Assembly: GCA_002440745.1 (NCBI GenBank)
Contig: DJVB01000044.1
Span: 68,284-75,331 of the forward strand
Reading direction: 5' to 3'
DNA: 7,048 nt
Source of the DNA: Bacteroidales bacterium UBA6267
Lineage (GTDB): Bacteria; Bacteroidota; Bacteroidia; Bacteroidales; UBA1556
Both the position numbers and the translations under genes were made by a program. Numbering within the stretch: position 1 is the stretch's first letter; each line of letters starts with the position of its first letter. The notes beneath the pieces were generated by a model, which ran no database searches, was not told the DNA's origin, and worked only from the letters and a program-made list of their open reading frames with translations. Shown here piece by piece: positions 1 through 6,324 of the stretch.

Positions 1-572
1 TCACTTCCTATCGAGTTACCGGAACGGATGTGCACGGTTGTGTTAATTCAGATACTGTAGTTGTGGATGTAAATCCGCTACCTGAATTGGAAATTGTGGT
101 TAACAAAACAGAGTATTGCTTTGGTGACACTATCATGGTTGACATCACCGGTGCAGATTTCTACCAATGGACTAACGGTCAAACTTCGAATCATTTAGAA
201 TATATGGCACAAGCTTCCCACGAACTTTATGTCACAGGGACAGATATTCACGGCTGTCATAGCTCCGACCGTGTATCCATTCCGGTAGAAGATTGCGTGA
301 AATTCTTCATTGGCTCAGCATTCACACCAAATGGAGACGGACTTAACGATATTTTCATTCCTTTTGGAAATCTTGGTGGCGTGACGTCCTATGATTTCAT
401 CATCTACAACCGTTGGGGTCAAGTGGTTTTTCAAACTGATAATCCATACAAAGGTTGGGATGGTTATTTTGAAGGCAACCGCATGACGGGTGTGTTTACA
501 TACATCATCAATTTCACTACCATGGCCGGCAATATTTCTCAAAAAACCGGAACTGTGACAATAATTCACTAA
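1..572 (+). CDS. C-terminal part of a large secreted T9SS/gliding-associated protein (CHU_C domain), 5' truncated by window edge
   Basis: Open from the window edge (first full codon at 3) to TAA 570-572, giving 189 visible residues; the true start lies outside. Two copies of a TGTD[VI]HGC motif, 72 residues apart (visible residues 6-13 and 78-85), indicate tandem Ig/PKD-like beta-sandwich repeats. The last ~90 residues match the gliding motility-associated C-terminal domain (CHU_C, T9SS type B sorting domain): FTPNGDGLNDIF at about 107, YNRWGQ at 135-140, GWDG at 151-154, and a final beta-strand with GTVTI. In this family the domain directs export through the type IX secretion system and attachment at the cell surface. 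The protein is probably a large surface adhesin or structural protein, but its specific function cannot be told. It ends just before a strong terminator and is host chromosome, not part of the inserted element. Confidence 0.93.
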   Translation, partial: TSYRVTGTDVHGCVNSDTVVVDVNPLPELEIVVNKTEYCFGDTIMVDITGADFYQWTNGQTSNHLEYMAQASHELYVTGTDIHGCHSSDRVSIPVEDCVKFFIGSAFTPNGDGLNDIFIPFGNLGGVTSYDFIIYNRWGQVVFQTDNPYKGWDGYFEGNRMTGVFTYIINFTTMAGNISQKTGTVTIIH

Positions 573-585
573 GCAACTTTTAATC

Positions 586-630
586 AACAAAAAACGGGAA
601 TAAACTTTTCATTTATTCCCGTTTTTTGTT
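586..630. terminator. Symmetric intrinsic terminator after the CHU_C gene
   Basis: A perfect 19-bp inverted repeat (arms 586-604 and 612-630, 7-nt loop) with a CGGGAATAAA/TTTATTCCCG core and flanking A6/T6 runs. The T run on both strands makes it able to work in both directions. It starts 14 nt after the stop codon of the secreted-protein gene and would also block minus-strand transcripts coming from the tRNA side. Confidence 0.9.
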
Positions 631-664
631 ATTCATTCCTATATTGCAGATTGTTATGCATACG

Positions 665-700
665 AAAAAGGGCTAAAGATTTACCAACCTTTAACCCTTT
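665..700 (-). terminator. Original chromosomal terminator of tRNA-Ala, now left at attL
   Basis: On the minus strand AAAGGGTTAAAG (complement of 689-700) pairs with CTTTAGCCCTTT (complement of 667-678) through one G-U wobble, followed by a T run. It lies just downstream of the tRNA 3' fragment, as a terminator for the uninterrupted tRNA gene would. After integration it is separated from the tRNA promoter. Confidence 0.65.
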
Positions 701-757
701 GATTTTCAACGTGGAGCGTATCGGACTTGAACCGACCACCTTTAGACTGCCAGTCTA
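689..757. repeat. attL: 69-bp direct repeat, left end of the integrated element
   Basis: Identical base for base to 6897-6965. It covers the tRNA-Ala 3' part from the 5' side of the anticodon stem to the discriminator base, plus 23 bp beyond. Identity stops sharply at 757/758 on the right side. On the left side the similarity continues imperfectly into the terminator (671-681 also matches 6879-6889). Tyrosine recombinases of this type usually cross over near the anticodon loop, so the exchange point probably lies near 745-757. Confidence 0.93.
712..757 (-). pseudogene. 3' fragment of tRNA-Ala left by integration
   Basis: Matches tRNA positions 29-74 of the intact tRNA-Ala at 6920-6993: anticodon loop, variable loop, T arm and 3' acceptor strand. 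It lacks the 5' acceptor strand and D arm, which are replaced by T-rich element DNA from 758. It is not functional as a tRNA. Confidence 0.92.
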
Positions 758-786
758 TTTTTTTACGTTTTTTATAGTATTTTTTT
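758..786. other. Phased T-tracts next to attL (possible bent DNA)
   Basis: Three T runs of 7, 6 and 7 nt (758-764, 768-773, 780-786) with centres about 9.5 and 12.5 bp apart, close to helical phasing. This could give intrinsic bending between the core site and the arm sites, which helps integrase complexes assemble. The role is inferred. Confidence 0.4.
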
Positions 787-840
787 AGTTGTTAATATTT
801 ATGCAAAGATACTGAAAATCATAACATTGTTTATATTTGT

Positions 841-873
841 TTTGTTTTTATTATTATTTAGTTTGTATCTTTG
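841..873 (+). promoter_or_regulatory. Predicted Bacteroidota-type promoter of the integrase gene
   Basis: TTTG (841-844), a 21-nt spacer, then TATCTTTG (866-873), matching the known TTTG / TAnnTTTG consensus for the primary sigma factor in Bacteroidota. Transcription would start near 880, about 60 nt before the integrase ATG. The last G of the -7 box is the first base of the tandem TTGCGCAA sites, so a protein bound there would block RNA polymerase. A second TAnnTTTG match (832-839) has no fitting -33 box. Confidence 0.6.
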
Positions 874-895
874 TTGCGCAAATTGTTGCGCAAAT
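871..895. repeat. Left tandem TTGCGCAA sites (putative integrase or regulator arm sites)
   Basis: Two copies of GTTGCGCAAAT in a 12-bp period (873-883, 885-895), each with the 8-bp palindrome TTGCGCAA (874-881, 886-893). The whole 25 bp is identical to 6847-6871 at the other end of the element. Location inside both ends, about 116 bp from attL and 25 bp from the attR identity block, fits arm-type binding sites of a tyrosine integrase or its excisionase. Which protein binds is not known. Confidence 0.75.
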
Positions 896-923
896 TTTTT
901 ACTTTATAATAATTTGCGCAACA
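884..923 (+). promoter_or_regulatory. 13-bp inverted repeat in the integrase leader
   Basis: The second TTGCGCAA site and an inverted third copy (914-921) form a perfect 13-bp inverted repeat (884-896 with 911-923, 14-nt loop). It is inside the predicted 5' leader and ends 15 nt before the integrase ATG. It may act as a dimeric operator or as an mRNA hairpin limiting integrase translation. There is no T run after it, so it is not a terminator. Confidence 0.55.
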
Positions 924-938
924 CAAAACTAAGAAGCT

Positions 939-2177
939 ATGAGTGTAACGACTTTAATTTATCTTGACATTAGGAGACCTAACAAAGAAGGGAAGTATCC
1001 TATTAAAGTGAGAGTAACTAATAACAGAAAATCGAGACTTTACAAAACAGGGTTTTTATTGTCAATTGATGAGTATGAAAAAGTAAGCAATCCAAAGGCA
1101 CGAAGTGAAAATATAAAAAGGATTAGGGAAGAAATAGATCAATACAGAATAAAAGCCGATGAGATTATAAAAGAATTGAAGCCCTTTTCTTTTGAAACCT
1201 TTGCAGCCAGATATTTAAACAGAGAAACCGGAGAAGAAGTATTTTTTCCAAAGTATGTTTTAAAAGCGTTTGATTTAAAGGTTAAGGAGCTAAAGGAAGA
1301 AAAAAGGATTGGAACGGCAAACCTTTATAATAGTACAAAAGTTTCACTGGAGAAATTCAGCAACGGTAAAGATTTCCATTTTGAAAATGTAACAGTACAT
1401 TTTTTAAAAAGATTTGAAAACTGGCATAAATCCAACGGCAACGGAAATACAATAATAGGAATTTATTTGAGAAACCTCAAAGCCTTATACAATGAAGCAA
1501 TATTAAATAGAATTGTACCGGCTGAAAGTTACCCGTTTGGAGCGAAAAAAGGACTTTATCAAATACCAACCTCTGCAAATAATAAAAAAGCCCTGAAAAA
1601 ATCAGAATTGAAAAAGATATTTGAGTACATACCGGAATCATGGCAGGAAGAAAAATACAGGGATTTATGGGCTTTTTCTTATTACTGTAATGGATTGAAT
1701 ATAAAAGATGTTTGTTTGTTGAAATACTCCAATATTAACGGCAATATTATTGAATTTACAAGGGAAAAAACCAAAAGGAACAGTAAAAACCAACCCCCAA
1801 TAAAAGCCGCTTATATCGAACCCTTGCAATTGATAGTTGAAAAATGGGGAAACCCTGTAAATCAAAATAATTTTATTTTTCCTATACTGAAATTAAGCGA
1901 CCAAGAAACCGAAATAAGAAAAAAGGTAGATTTATTAGTTAGTCAAATTAATAAATACATTGGAACAATTGCCCACAAAGTAGGAATTGAAACTAAAATT
2001 ACTACCTATTCAGCCCGTCATAGTTTTGCCTCTGTTTTGAGAAATTCAGGCGTAAATGTTAGCTTTATCTCACAAAGTTTAGGACATAAAAATATAAGTA
2101 CTACTCAATCCTACTTAGATAGTTTGGAAGAAGAAGATGTAGTAAATAATGCAACTTTTTTAAACCCTAATAATTAA
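939..2177 (+). CDS. Tyrosine recombinase / integrase of the element
   Basis: A 412-aa site-specific recombinase of the Bacteroidota mobile-element type, expected to integrate and excise this element at tRNA-Ala. Residues ~4-50 (TLIYLDIRR...YPIKVRVTNN) look like the N-terminal arm-binding domain, ~90-200 the SAM-like core-binding domain, and ~215-400 the catalytic domain. Visible catalytic residues are Arg II R360 (YSARHS), H383 (LGHKN) and nucleophile Y392 (TTQSYLD), with K277 in FTREKTKR a likely beta-hairpin lysine. The usual Arg I position (GLR) is N254 in NGLN, and the first His of the HxxR box is Tyr. Related Bacteroidota integrases show similar changes, and IntDOT also lacks Arg I, so it need not be inactive. 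The ATG at 939 follows a predicted promoter and leader hairpin. The next gene starts 10 nt after the stop. Confidence 0.96.
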   Translation: MSVTTLIYLDIRRPNKEGKYPIKVRVTNNRKSRLYKTGFLLSIDEYEKVSNPKARSENIKRIREEIDQYRIKADEIIKELKPFSFETFAARYLNRETGEEVFFPKYVLKAFDLKVKELKEEKRIGTANLYNSTKVSLEKFSNGKDFHFENVTVHFLKRFENWHKSNGNGNTIIGIYLRNLKALYNEAILNRIVPAESYPFGAKKGLYQIPTSANNKKALKKSELKKIFEYIPESWQEEKYRDLWAFSYYCNGLNIKDVCLLKYSNINGNIIEFTREKTKRNSKNQPPIKAAYIEPLQLIVEKWGNPVNQNNFIFPILKLSDQETEIRKKVDLLVSQINKYIGTIAHKVGIETKITTYSARHSFASVLRNSGVNVSFISQSLGHKNISTTQSYLDSLEEEDVVNNATFLNPNN

Positions 2178-2187
2178 AAATTGAACC

Positions 2188-3000
2188 ATGAATTATTTAG
2201 AAGTCGTAATAGAAGGAATAGCGCAACCGAATAATAGGCAGTATTTAAACTCGTACTTTTATAGAGAATTTAAAAAGGCTGAAAAGACTGAATTTTTTGA
2301 GCCTGATGAGTTTTTTAACGGGTGCTTAATGGTAATTGATTATTGGATTGAAGACATAAAACGCCAAGTTTGGGAACGAAAAAAAGAGCTTTACAATATG
2401 AGAAGCATGGCAAAAGCAGGACAATTAACTTATGACAATTTAGAGGGTAAAACCATTGAAGAAAAACGAGAAGACACAATTAAATATTGTAATGAATGGT
2501 TAGATAATGAAACGCCAGACGGATTTAACGGAGTAACGTATTATTGTAATTTATTCCAAATATCAAAATATAGGATTAGCCATGTAAGTTATACTGAATT
2601 AATGGATATTAAGTTTGCAATTTCCAAAGCAATGAATAAAGCTAATAACCCTGATAAACCTAAAAAAGAACCAAAGCAGACTGAAGGCAAAAAAGGGCGA
2701 CCAAGTGCAAAATATAAACCGATTGAAAGCTATTTGACAGAAAACCCAGCTTATAAAAATATTAATGAAATTGCAGCAATATTAAAAAATCAGTATTCAG
2801 GAAAAAAAGCAGCCGATTTAAAAACAATGGTAGAGGCTTTAACAAACTTGAATATTTGGAAAAAAACAAATGAAACGGAAGTTTATTTAATGCTTAAAAC
2901 GGATTTTAATTATAAAGAATCTGATAAAAATTATTTTGCAGCAAAAAATGTAAATTCTGATGCTTTTAAAATGCAAATACAAAAATTAATAACTAAATAA
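2188..3000 (+). CDS. Unrecognised 270-aa protein with AT-hook-like linker
   Basis: I do not recognise this protein. It starts 10 nt after the integrase stop and is probably co-transcribed with it. Residues 1-150 are mostly helical and rich in aromatic and charged residues (YFYREFKKAEK near 23-33, EEKREDTIKYCNEWL near 91-105). A basic Lys/Pro-rich linker (about 151-176) includes KKGRPSAK at 168-175, resembling an AT-hook GRP core. The ~90-residue C-terminal part (NINEIAAILKNQ and following) has spacing compatible with a small winged-helix fold. No signal peptide, membrane segment or clear enzyme motif is seen. The layout suggests a DNA-associated regulator or recombination helper; an accessory cargo function cannot be excluded. 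Its coding sequence is very A+T-rich, like the integrase. The ATG at 2188 is the first one in frame after the integrase. Confidence 0.8.
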   Translation: MNYLEVVIEGIAQPNNRQYLNSYFYREFKKAEKTEFFEPDEFFNGCLMVIDYWIEDIKRQVWERKKELYNMRSMAKAGQLTYDNLEGKTIEEKREDTIKYCNEWLDNETPDGFNGVTYYCNLFQISKYRISHVSYTELMDIKFAISKAMNKANNPDKPKKEPKQTEGKKGRPSAKYKPIESYLTENPAYKNINEIAAILKNQYSGKKAADLKTMVEALTNLNIWKKTNETEVYLMLKTDFNYKESDKNYFAAKNVNSDAFKMQIQKLITK

Positions 3001-3119
3001 AAAAACTGATTAGACTTTATTTGATTATTCTATTTATTCAATTTTAATCAACTGACTATCAATAACATAAACAAATAATGCAAAGTAATTTTGCCGGATT
3101 AATTATAAATTTATTCGAC

Positions 3120-3467
3120 ATGATTACATTTGAAAATTTACCTCAATCAGTACAAAAGTTATTTGATAAGGTAGAGAGTATTGAAAAACTGATTATTGAA
3201 CAGTCAGTAAACCAACCCGACCCCGAAAAGGATTTATTAACGGTAGATGAGGCAGCCGAATTTTTGAATTTAGCAAAGCCGACTATTTACGGATTACTTC
3301 ACCGGAAGGAATTACCAAACATGAAGCGAGGCAAAAAGGTTTATTTCTCTAAAAAGGATTTAATCGACTATTTGCAGGCAGGCAGGCGCAAAAGCATGGA
3401 GCAACTAAAAGAGGAGCGTAAAAGTTTAGGATTTAACAACAAAATGAAAGGGCTAAACGATGAGTAA
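3120..3467 (+). CDS. Excisionase-family helix-turn-helix protein (HTH_17 type)
   Basis: A small MerR/excisionase-type DNA-binding protein. With the start at 3120 it has 115 residues: a short coiled-coil-like segment (about 10-28, LPQSVQKLFDKVESIEKLI), then the HTH_17 domain (about 39-90) with LLTVDEAAEFLN, a recognition helix around AKPTIYGLLHR, and the wing GKKVYFSKKDLIDYL. Proteins of this kind serve as recombination directionality factors or as regulators of element genes. An in-frame ATG at 3078 would add 14 residues; I prefer 3120 because similar proteins begin with ITFENLPQ-like sequence. The stop overlaps the next gene by 8 nt, suggesting translational coupling. The 119-nt gap before it could hold a promoter, but I see only a lone TTTG (3020-3023) without a good -7 box. 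Confidence 0.9.
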   Translation: MITFENLPQSVQKLFDKVESIEKLIIEQSVNQPDPEKDLLTVDEAAEFLNLAKPTIYGLLHRKELPNMKRGKKVYFSKKDLIDYLQAGRRKSMEQLKEERKSLGFNNKMKGLNDE

Positions 3468-3753
3468 ACAACCGAAAAGCCCTAATTTCTTTGACGATGG
3501 CAACGGCAAAGATAAGCATTTTGAGGCACAAATGAAGCGAGTTTTTAAGTCTTTTAGTGAAAAGCCTAAAACTATGTTAATGGTTGAAGTTGAAACGGGA
3601 ATCATGCGCCCAAGTATTTGTAGATACGTTGGCAAATGGAAAAGGCAAAACAGAATCCAAATAGTAGAAATAGGAATTTGCCCAATTTCAAAACATGGAG
3701 GCGTTCAATTCTTAAGCCCAATGGTTGAACCTCAAAAAGCCGTGAACCCATGA
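3460..3753 (+). CDS. Small winged-helix-like DNA-binding protein
   Basis: A 97-aa protein of a type seen between HTH and ATPase genes in Bacteroidota mobile elements. Residues ~24-87 look like a winged helix: a first helix (FEAQMKRVFKSF), then PKTMLMVEVETGIMRPSICRYV as the HTH with the recognition helix around RPSICRYVGKW, and a beta-wing with IQIVEIGICPISKHGGVQFL. The N terminus is short and polar. It overlaps the upstream HTH gene by 8 nt (ATG at 3460 inside the last codons) and the downstream ATPase gene by 4 nt (ATGA at 3750-3753), so the three are probably translated together. A role in replication initiation or operon control is inferred from this context; no catalytic residues are seen. 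Confidence 0.85.
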   Translation: MSKQPKSPNFFDDGNGKDKHFEAQMKRVFKSFSEKPKTMLMVEVETGIMRPSICRYVGKWKRQNRIQIVEIGICPISKHGGVQFLSPMVEPQKAVNP

Positions 3754-4844
3754 AAATAAACCCCGACTTTAGCGACCTCAACAACCCATTGGAACAGCCC
3801 AAAGTTTGGCATAATCATTTTGACGAACTGGAGCAGGAACGGAAAAAAGCAGAGCAAAACAAAGGGCTTTTCAAAGTGATGACAGCCAACGAAAGGTTGG
3901 AACTTGCAAAAAAAAGCCCTATTCCTGAAATGCTATTTGGCGAATTTTGGCACGAAGGCGAAATTTGTATTTTGTTTTCAGATAGTAATTTAGGAAAATC
4001 AATTTTAGCCGTTCAAATTGCCGACAGTATAAGCAGAGGGCAACAAATACCAGGCTTTAAGATGGAAGCCCCACAGCAAAAAGTTTTATATTTTGATTTT
4101 GAACTTTCGCCCAAACAGTTTGAAGTAAGGTATTCAGTAAAAAATGAAGCCTTAAAGGTTTATGAAAATCATTATCAATTTGACAAAACCAATTTATTAA
4201 TTGTTGATATAAGCCCCGAAGCTGAACCCCCAACGGAAACAACTTTTGAAAATTACCTTAATCAATCATTGGAGCAAAGTATAATTGAAACAGGGGCGAA
4301 AATCTTAATCATTGACAATATTACATACCTCAAAAATGAAACGGAGCGTTCAAAAGATGCTTTACCCTTAATGAAATATTTGAAGGCGTTAAAAAGCAAA
4401 TACGGACTTTCTATTTTAGCACTTGCACACACCCCAAAACGTGATTTAAGCCGCCCAATTACCCAGAATGATTTAGGAGGAAGTAAGATGCTTTATAATT
4501 TCATTGATAGTTGTTTTGCAATAGGGCAAAGTAACACTGACAAAAATTTGAGATACATAAAGCAAATTAAAGCCCGAAATACGGCAATGATTTACGATAC
4601 TGAAAACGTAATTATTTGCCAGATTGATAAGCCTTTCAATTTCCTTGCATTTGAGTTTTTGAATTTTGGAGCAGAACGGGAACACTTGAAACAACTTTCT
4701 GAACAGGACAAGGAATTATTAGAGCAAAATATAATTGAGTTGAAAAAGGCAAATTCAGAAATAAGTTTAAGGGATATTGCTAAACAATTGAAAACTAATC
4801 CAATGAAAGTAAAAAGAACTTTGGATAAATCAAAAGAAGTGTAA
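3750..4844 (+). CDS. RecA-like AAA ATPase (RepA / AAA_25 type)
   Basis: A 364-aa P-loop ATPase of the RecA/DnaB-related RepA group, probably the replicative helicase or helicase loader of the element. Walker A is SDSNLGKS (77-84, K83), with Ser in place of the first Gly. FDFELSPKQFEVRY (115-128) carries the likely catalytic Glu (E118), ILIIDN (185-190, D189) is Walker B, and LALAHTPKRD (223-232) resembles the sensor/KRD motif of this group. LGGSKMLYNFIDS follows. The last ~25 residues (SLRDIAKQLKTNPMKVKRTLDK) look like a small HTH that may contact DNA. The start overlaps the upstream stop by 4 nt. The stop TAA (4842-4844) lies inside the first unit of the iteron-like array. Confidence 0.92.
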   Translation: MKINPDFSDLNNPLEQPKVWHNHFDELEQERKKAEQNKGLFKVMTANERLELAKKSPIPEMLFGEFWHEGEICILFSDSNLGKSILAVQIADSISRGQQIPGFKMEAPQQKVLYFDFELSPKQFEVRYSVKNEALKVYENHYQFDKTNLLIVDISPEAEPPTETTFENYLNQSLEQSIIETGAKILIIDNITYLKNETERSKDALPLMKYLKALKSKYGLSILALAHTPKRDLSRPITQNDLGGSKMLYNFIDSCFAIGQSNTDKNLRYIKQIKARNTAMIYDTENVIICQIDKPFNFLAFEFLNFGAEREHLKQLSEQDKELLEQNIIELKKANSEISLRDIAKQLKTNPMKVKRTLDKSKEV

Positions 4845-4893
4845 CACTTGTAACACCTGTAACACTTGTTACAACTGTTACAACTGTTACAGG
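4840..4893. repeat. Six 9-bp iteron-like repeats, three in each orientation (candidate origin)
   Basis: Units begin at 4840, 4849, 4858, 4867, 4876 and 4885. The first three share TGTAACAC and the last three share TGTTACA; the two cores are reverse complements, so the array has a dyad at 4866/4867. CCTGTAACA (4856-4864) is also exactly complementary to TGTTACAGG (4885-4893), so several hairpins are possible. An A+T-rich stretch (4895-4916) follows. Iterons next to replication protein genes are a known sign of plasmid-type origins, and here they sit between an ATPase and a primase-like gene. No T run follows, so it is not an intrinsic terminator. Confidence 0.75.
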
Positions 4894-4915
4894 CAAAGGA
4901 TAAAATTATTATAAA

Positions 4916-6322
4916 ATGAATCAACACCGATACAGTTTAGAAAAAGGCAGTAAAAAACACCGTTGCCCAGAATGTGAGAAAAAAACCTTTGTCCGATATA
5001 TTGATACTGAAACAGGCGACTATTTGCCCGAACAGTATGGACGTTGCGACCGTGAAAGTAAATGCAGTTATTTTCTCAACCCATATTTGGACGGTTACGC
5101 AAAAGCAATTTGGGAGCAGGAACAGGGCAACCGTTCGGAATTGCCGAACAATTGGAAACCACAGCGAAAAAAGGCAACCCCAGAGCCAGACCCCAAACCC
5201 GTATTTTTTGACTTTGAAACATTCTTTCAAACATTAGAGCCAGACCGGTACGAGAAAAATACTTTTCTGCAAAACCTGTTAACCCGTGTTTCTTTTCCTT
5301 TTGATGTTCATGACTTGGGTAAAGTTGCAGGGCTTTACAGATTGGGAACAATTGCCAATGGTTACAGATCAGGGGCAAATACTTTTCCTTTTATTGATGT
5401 TCAGGGTAATATTAGAGCCGTTCAGGTTAAACAATTTGACAAACAGAACCACAGCATAGGAAACCCGATACCATTAAACCGAATTGTTGAAAACCACCAC
5501 ACCCGAAACAATGAGCCGTTGCCCGAATGGATTGAAGCCTACAATAAAAATGAAAGTACATTTTCCTGTTTATTTGGCGAACACCTACTGAATAAATACC
5601 CCAGTAACCCCGTTGCATTGGTTGAAGCCCCTAAAACAGCCATTTATGGTACGTTGTATTTTGGTTTACCTGAAACACCGGACAGCCTTTTATGGTTGGC
5701 AGTTTACAATAAAAGTAGTTTTACAAGTGAAAACGGTTTTGAGAAAATCAAAGTATTGCAAGGGCGTTTTGTTTACGTGTTTCCTGACCTTTCAAAAGAT
5801 GGCAGCACGTTTAAAGAATGGGAAACTAAAGCCAAAGAATACGAAAAACGCCTACCAAAGACCAGATTTATTTTTTCTGATTTACTGGAGAGGTTAGCGA
5901 CCACCGAGCAAAGAGAAAAAGGGGCTGATATTGCAGACGTGTTAATATTACAGGATTGGCGACTATTCAGAAAAAAGAACGTTCAGGAAGCACCACAGCA
6001 ACCCGAACCCGAAAAAGTTACTGGAGTTACCGCCCAACAAAACAATATTTTTTCACTAGAAAATGTATTTCCTGAAATATCAAACCAACAGCCCCAAGAC
6101 TGGAGCAATGATATTGCAGCGATAGAATACTACTTTTCAATTATTGAACTACCAACCCAACCAATAAAAATCAATTCATGCAGTACAATATTAGATTGCA
6201 GTAAATACGTAGATAGCACCCTTTCCATAGTGAAAGCGAACAACGGAAAACAAACTTTTTATACTTACCTTAACCAATTAAAGGAATTAAAAAATTATTT
6301 TGAAAATATCAAAAATCTATAA
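4916..6322 (+). CDS. Zinc-finger/Toprim-like primase-type protein (DUF6371-like)
   Basis: A 468-aa protein probably acting as the element's primase or replication initiator. The N terminus has a Cys4 zinc-finger pattern (C17, C20, C44, C50: CPEC ... CDRESKC), like the CHC2-type finger of DnaG primases. The middle has Toprim-like motifs: ALVEAPKTAIYG with E237 and FVYVFPDLSKDG with D291 and D295, followed by a KEWETKAKEYEK helix. Residues ~350-385 are a Pro/Gln-rich linker, and the last ~70 residues form a separate C-terminal domain (PIKINSCSTILDCSKYVD). This order matches DUF6371-like proteins of Bacteroidota mobile elements, whose biochemistry I do not know to be established. It follows the ATPase gene after the 71-nt iteron region, and the next gene starts 2 nt after its stop. 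Confidence 0.88.
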   Translation: MNQHRYSLEKGSKKHRCPECEKKTFVRYIDTETGDYLPEQYGRCDRESKCSYFLNPYLDGYAKAIWEQEQGNRSELPNNWKPQRKKATPEPDPKPVFFDFETFFQTLEPDRYEKNTFLQNLLTRVSFPFDVHDLGKVAGLYRLGTIANGYRSGANTFPFIDVQGNIRAVQVKQFDKQNHSIGNPIPLNRIVENHHTRNNEPLPEWIEAYNKNESTFSCLFGEHLLNKYPSNPVALVEAPKTAIYGTLYFGLPETPDSLLWLAVYNKSSFTSENGFEKIKVLQGRFVYVFPDLSKDGSTFKEWETKAKEYEKRLPKTRFIFSDLLERLATTEQREKGADIADVLILQDWRLFRKKNVQEAPQQPEPEKVTGVTAQQNNIFSLENVFPEISNQQPQDWSNDIAAIEYYFSIIELPTQPIKINSCSTILDCSKYVDSTLSIVKANNGKQTFYTYLNQLKELKNYFENIKNL

Positions 6323-6324
6323 AA

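Noticed and set aside
315..590. Minus-strand frame over the CHU_C gene
   Set aside because: The plus-strand protein has clear family motifs throughout; the opposite frame has none.
804..811. Minus-strand TAnnTTTG match (possible promoter toward attL)
   Set aside because: No TTTG-like -33 box at a suitable distance and no gene downstream on that strand.
871..895. CRISPR-like array from the repeated TTGCGCAA units
   Set aside because: Units are adjacent with no spacers, and there are only two per end; arm-type binding sites explain them better.
3374..3388. Short GCAG tandem repeat in the HTH gene as a phase-variation tract
   Set aside because: Only about three copies, with ordinary codons for this C-terminal tail; too short to support slippage.
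4592..4927. 111-aa minus-strand reading frame with a Cys/Tyr/Asn-rich N terminus
   Set aside because: Its repetitive part is only the translated iteron array, and it lies over the ATPase gene in another frame.
5076..5378. Minus-strand and alternative plus-strand frames over the primase-like gene (also 4937-5230, 4974-5237, 5427-5618, 5613-5897)
   Set aside because: All are contained in a well supported gene with zinc-finger and Toprim-like motifs and have no recognisable domain content.
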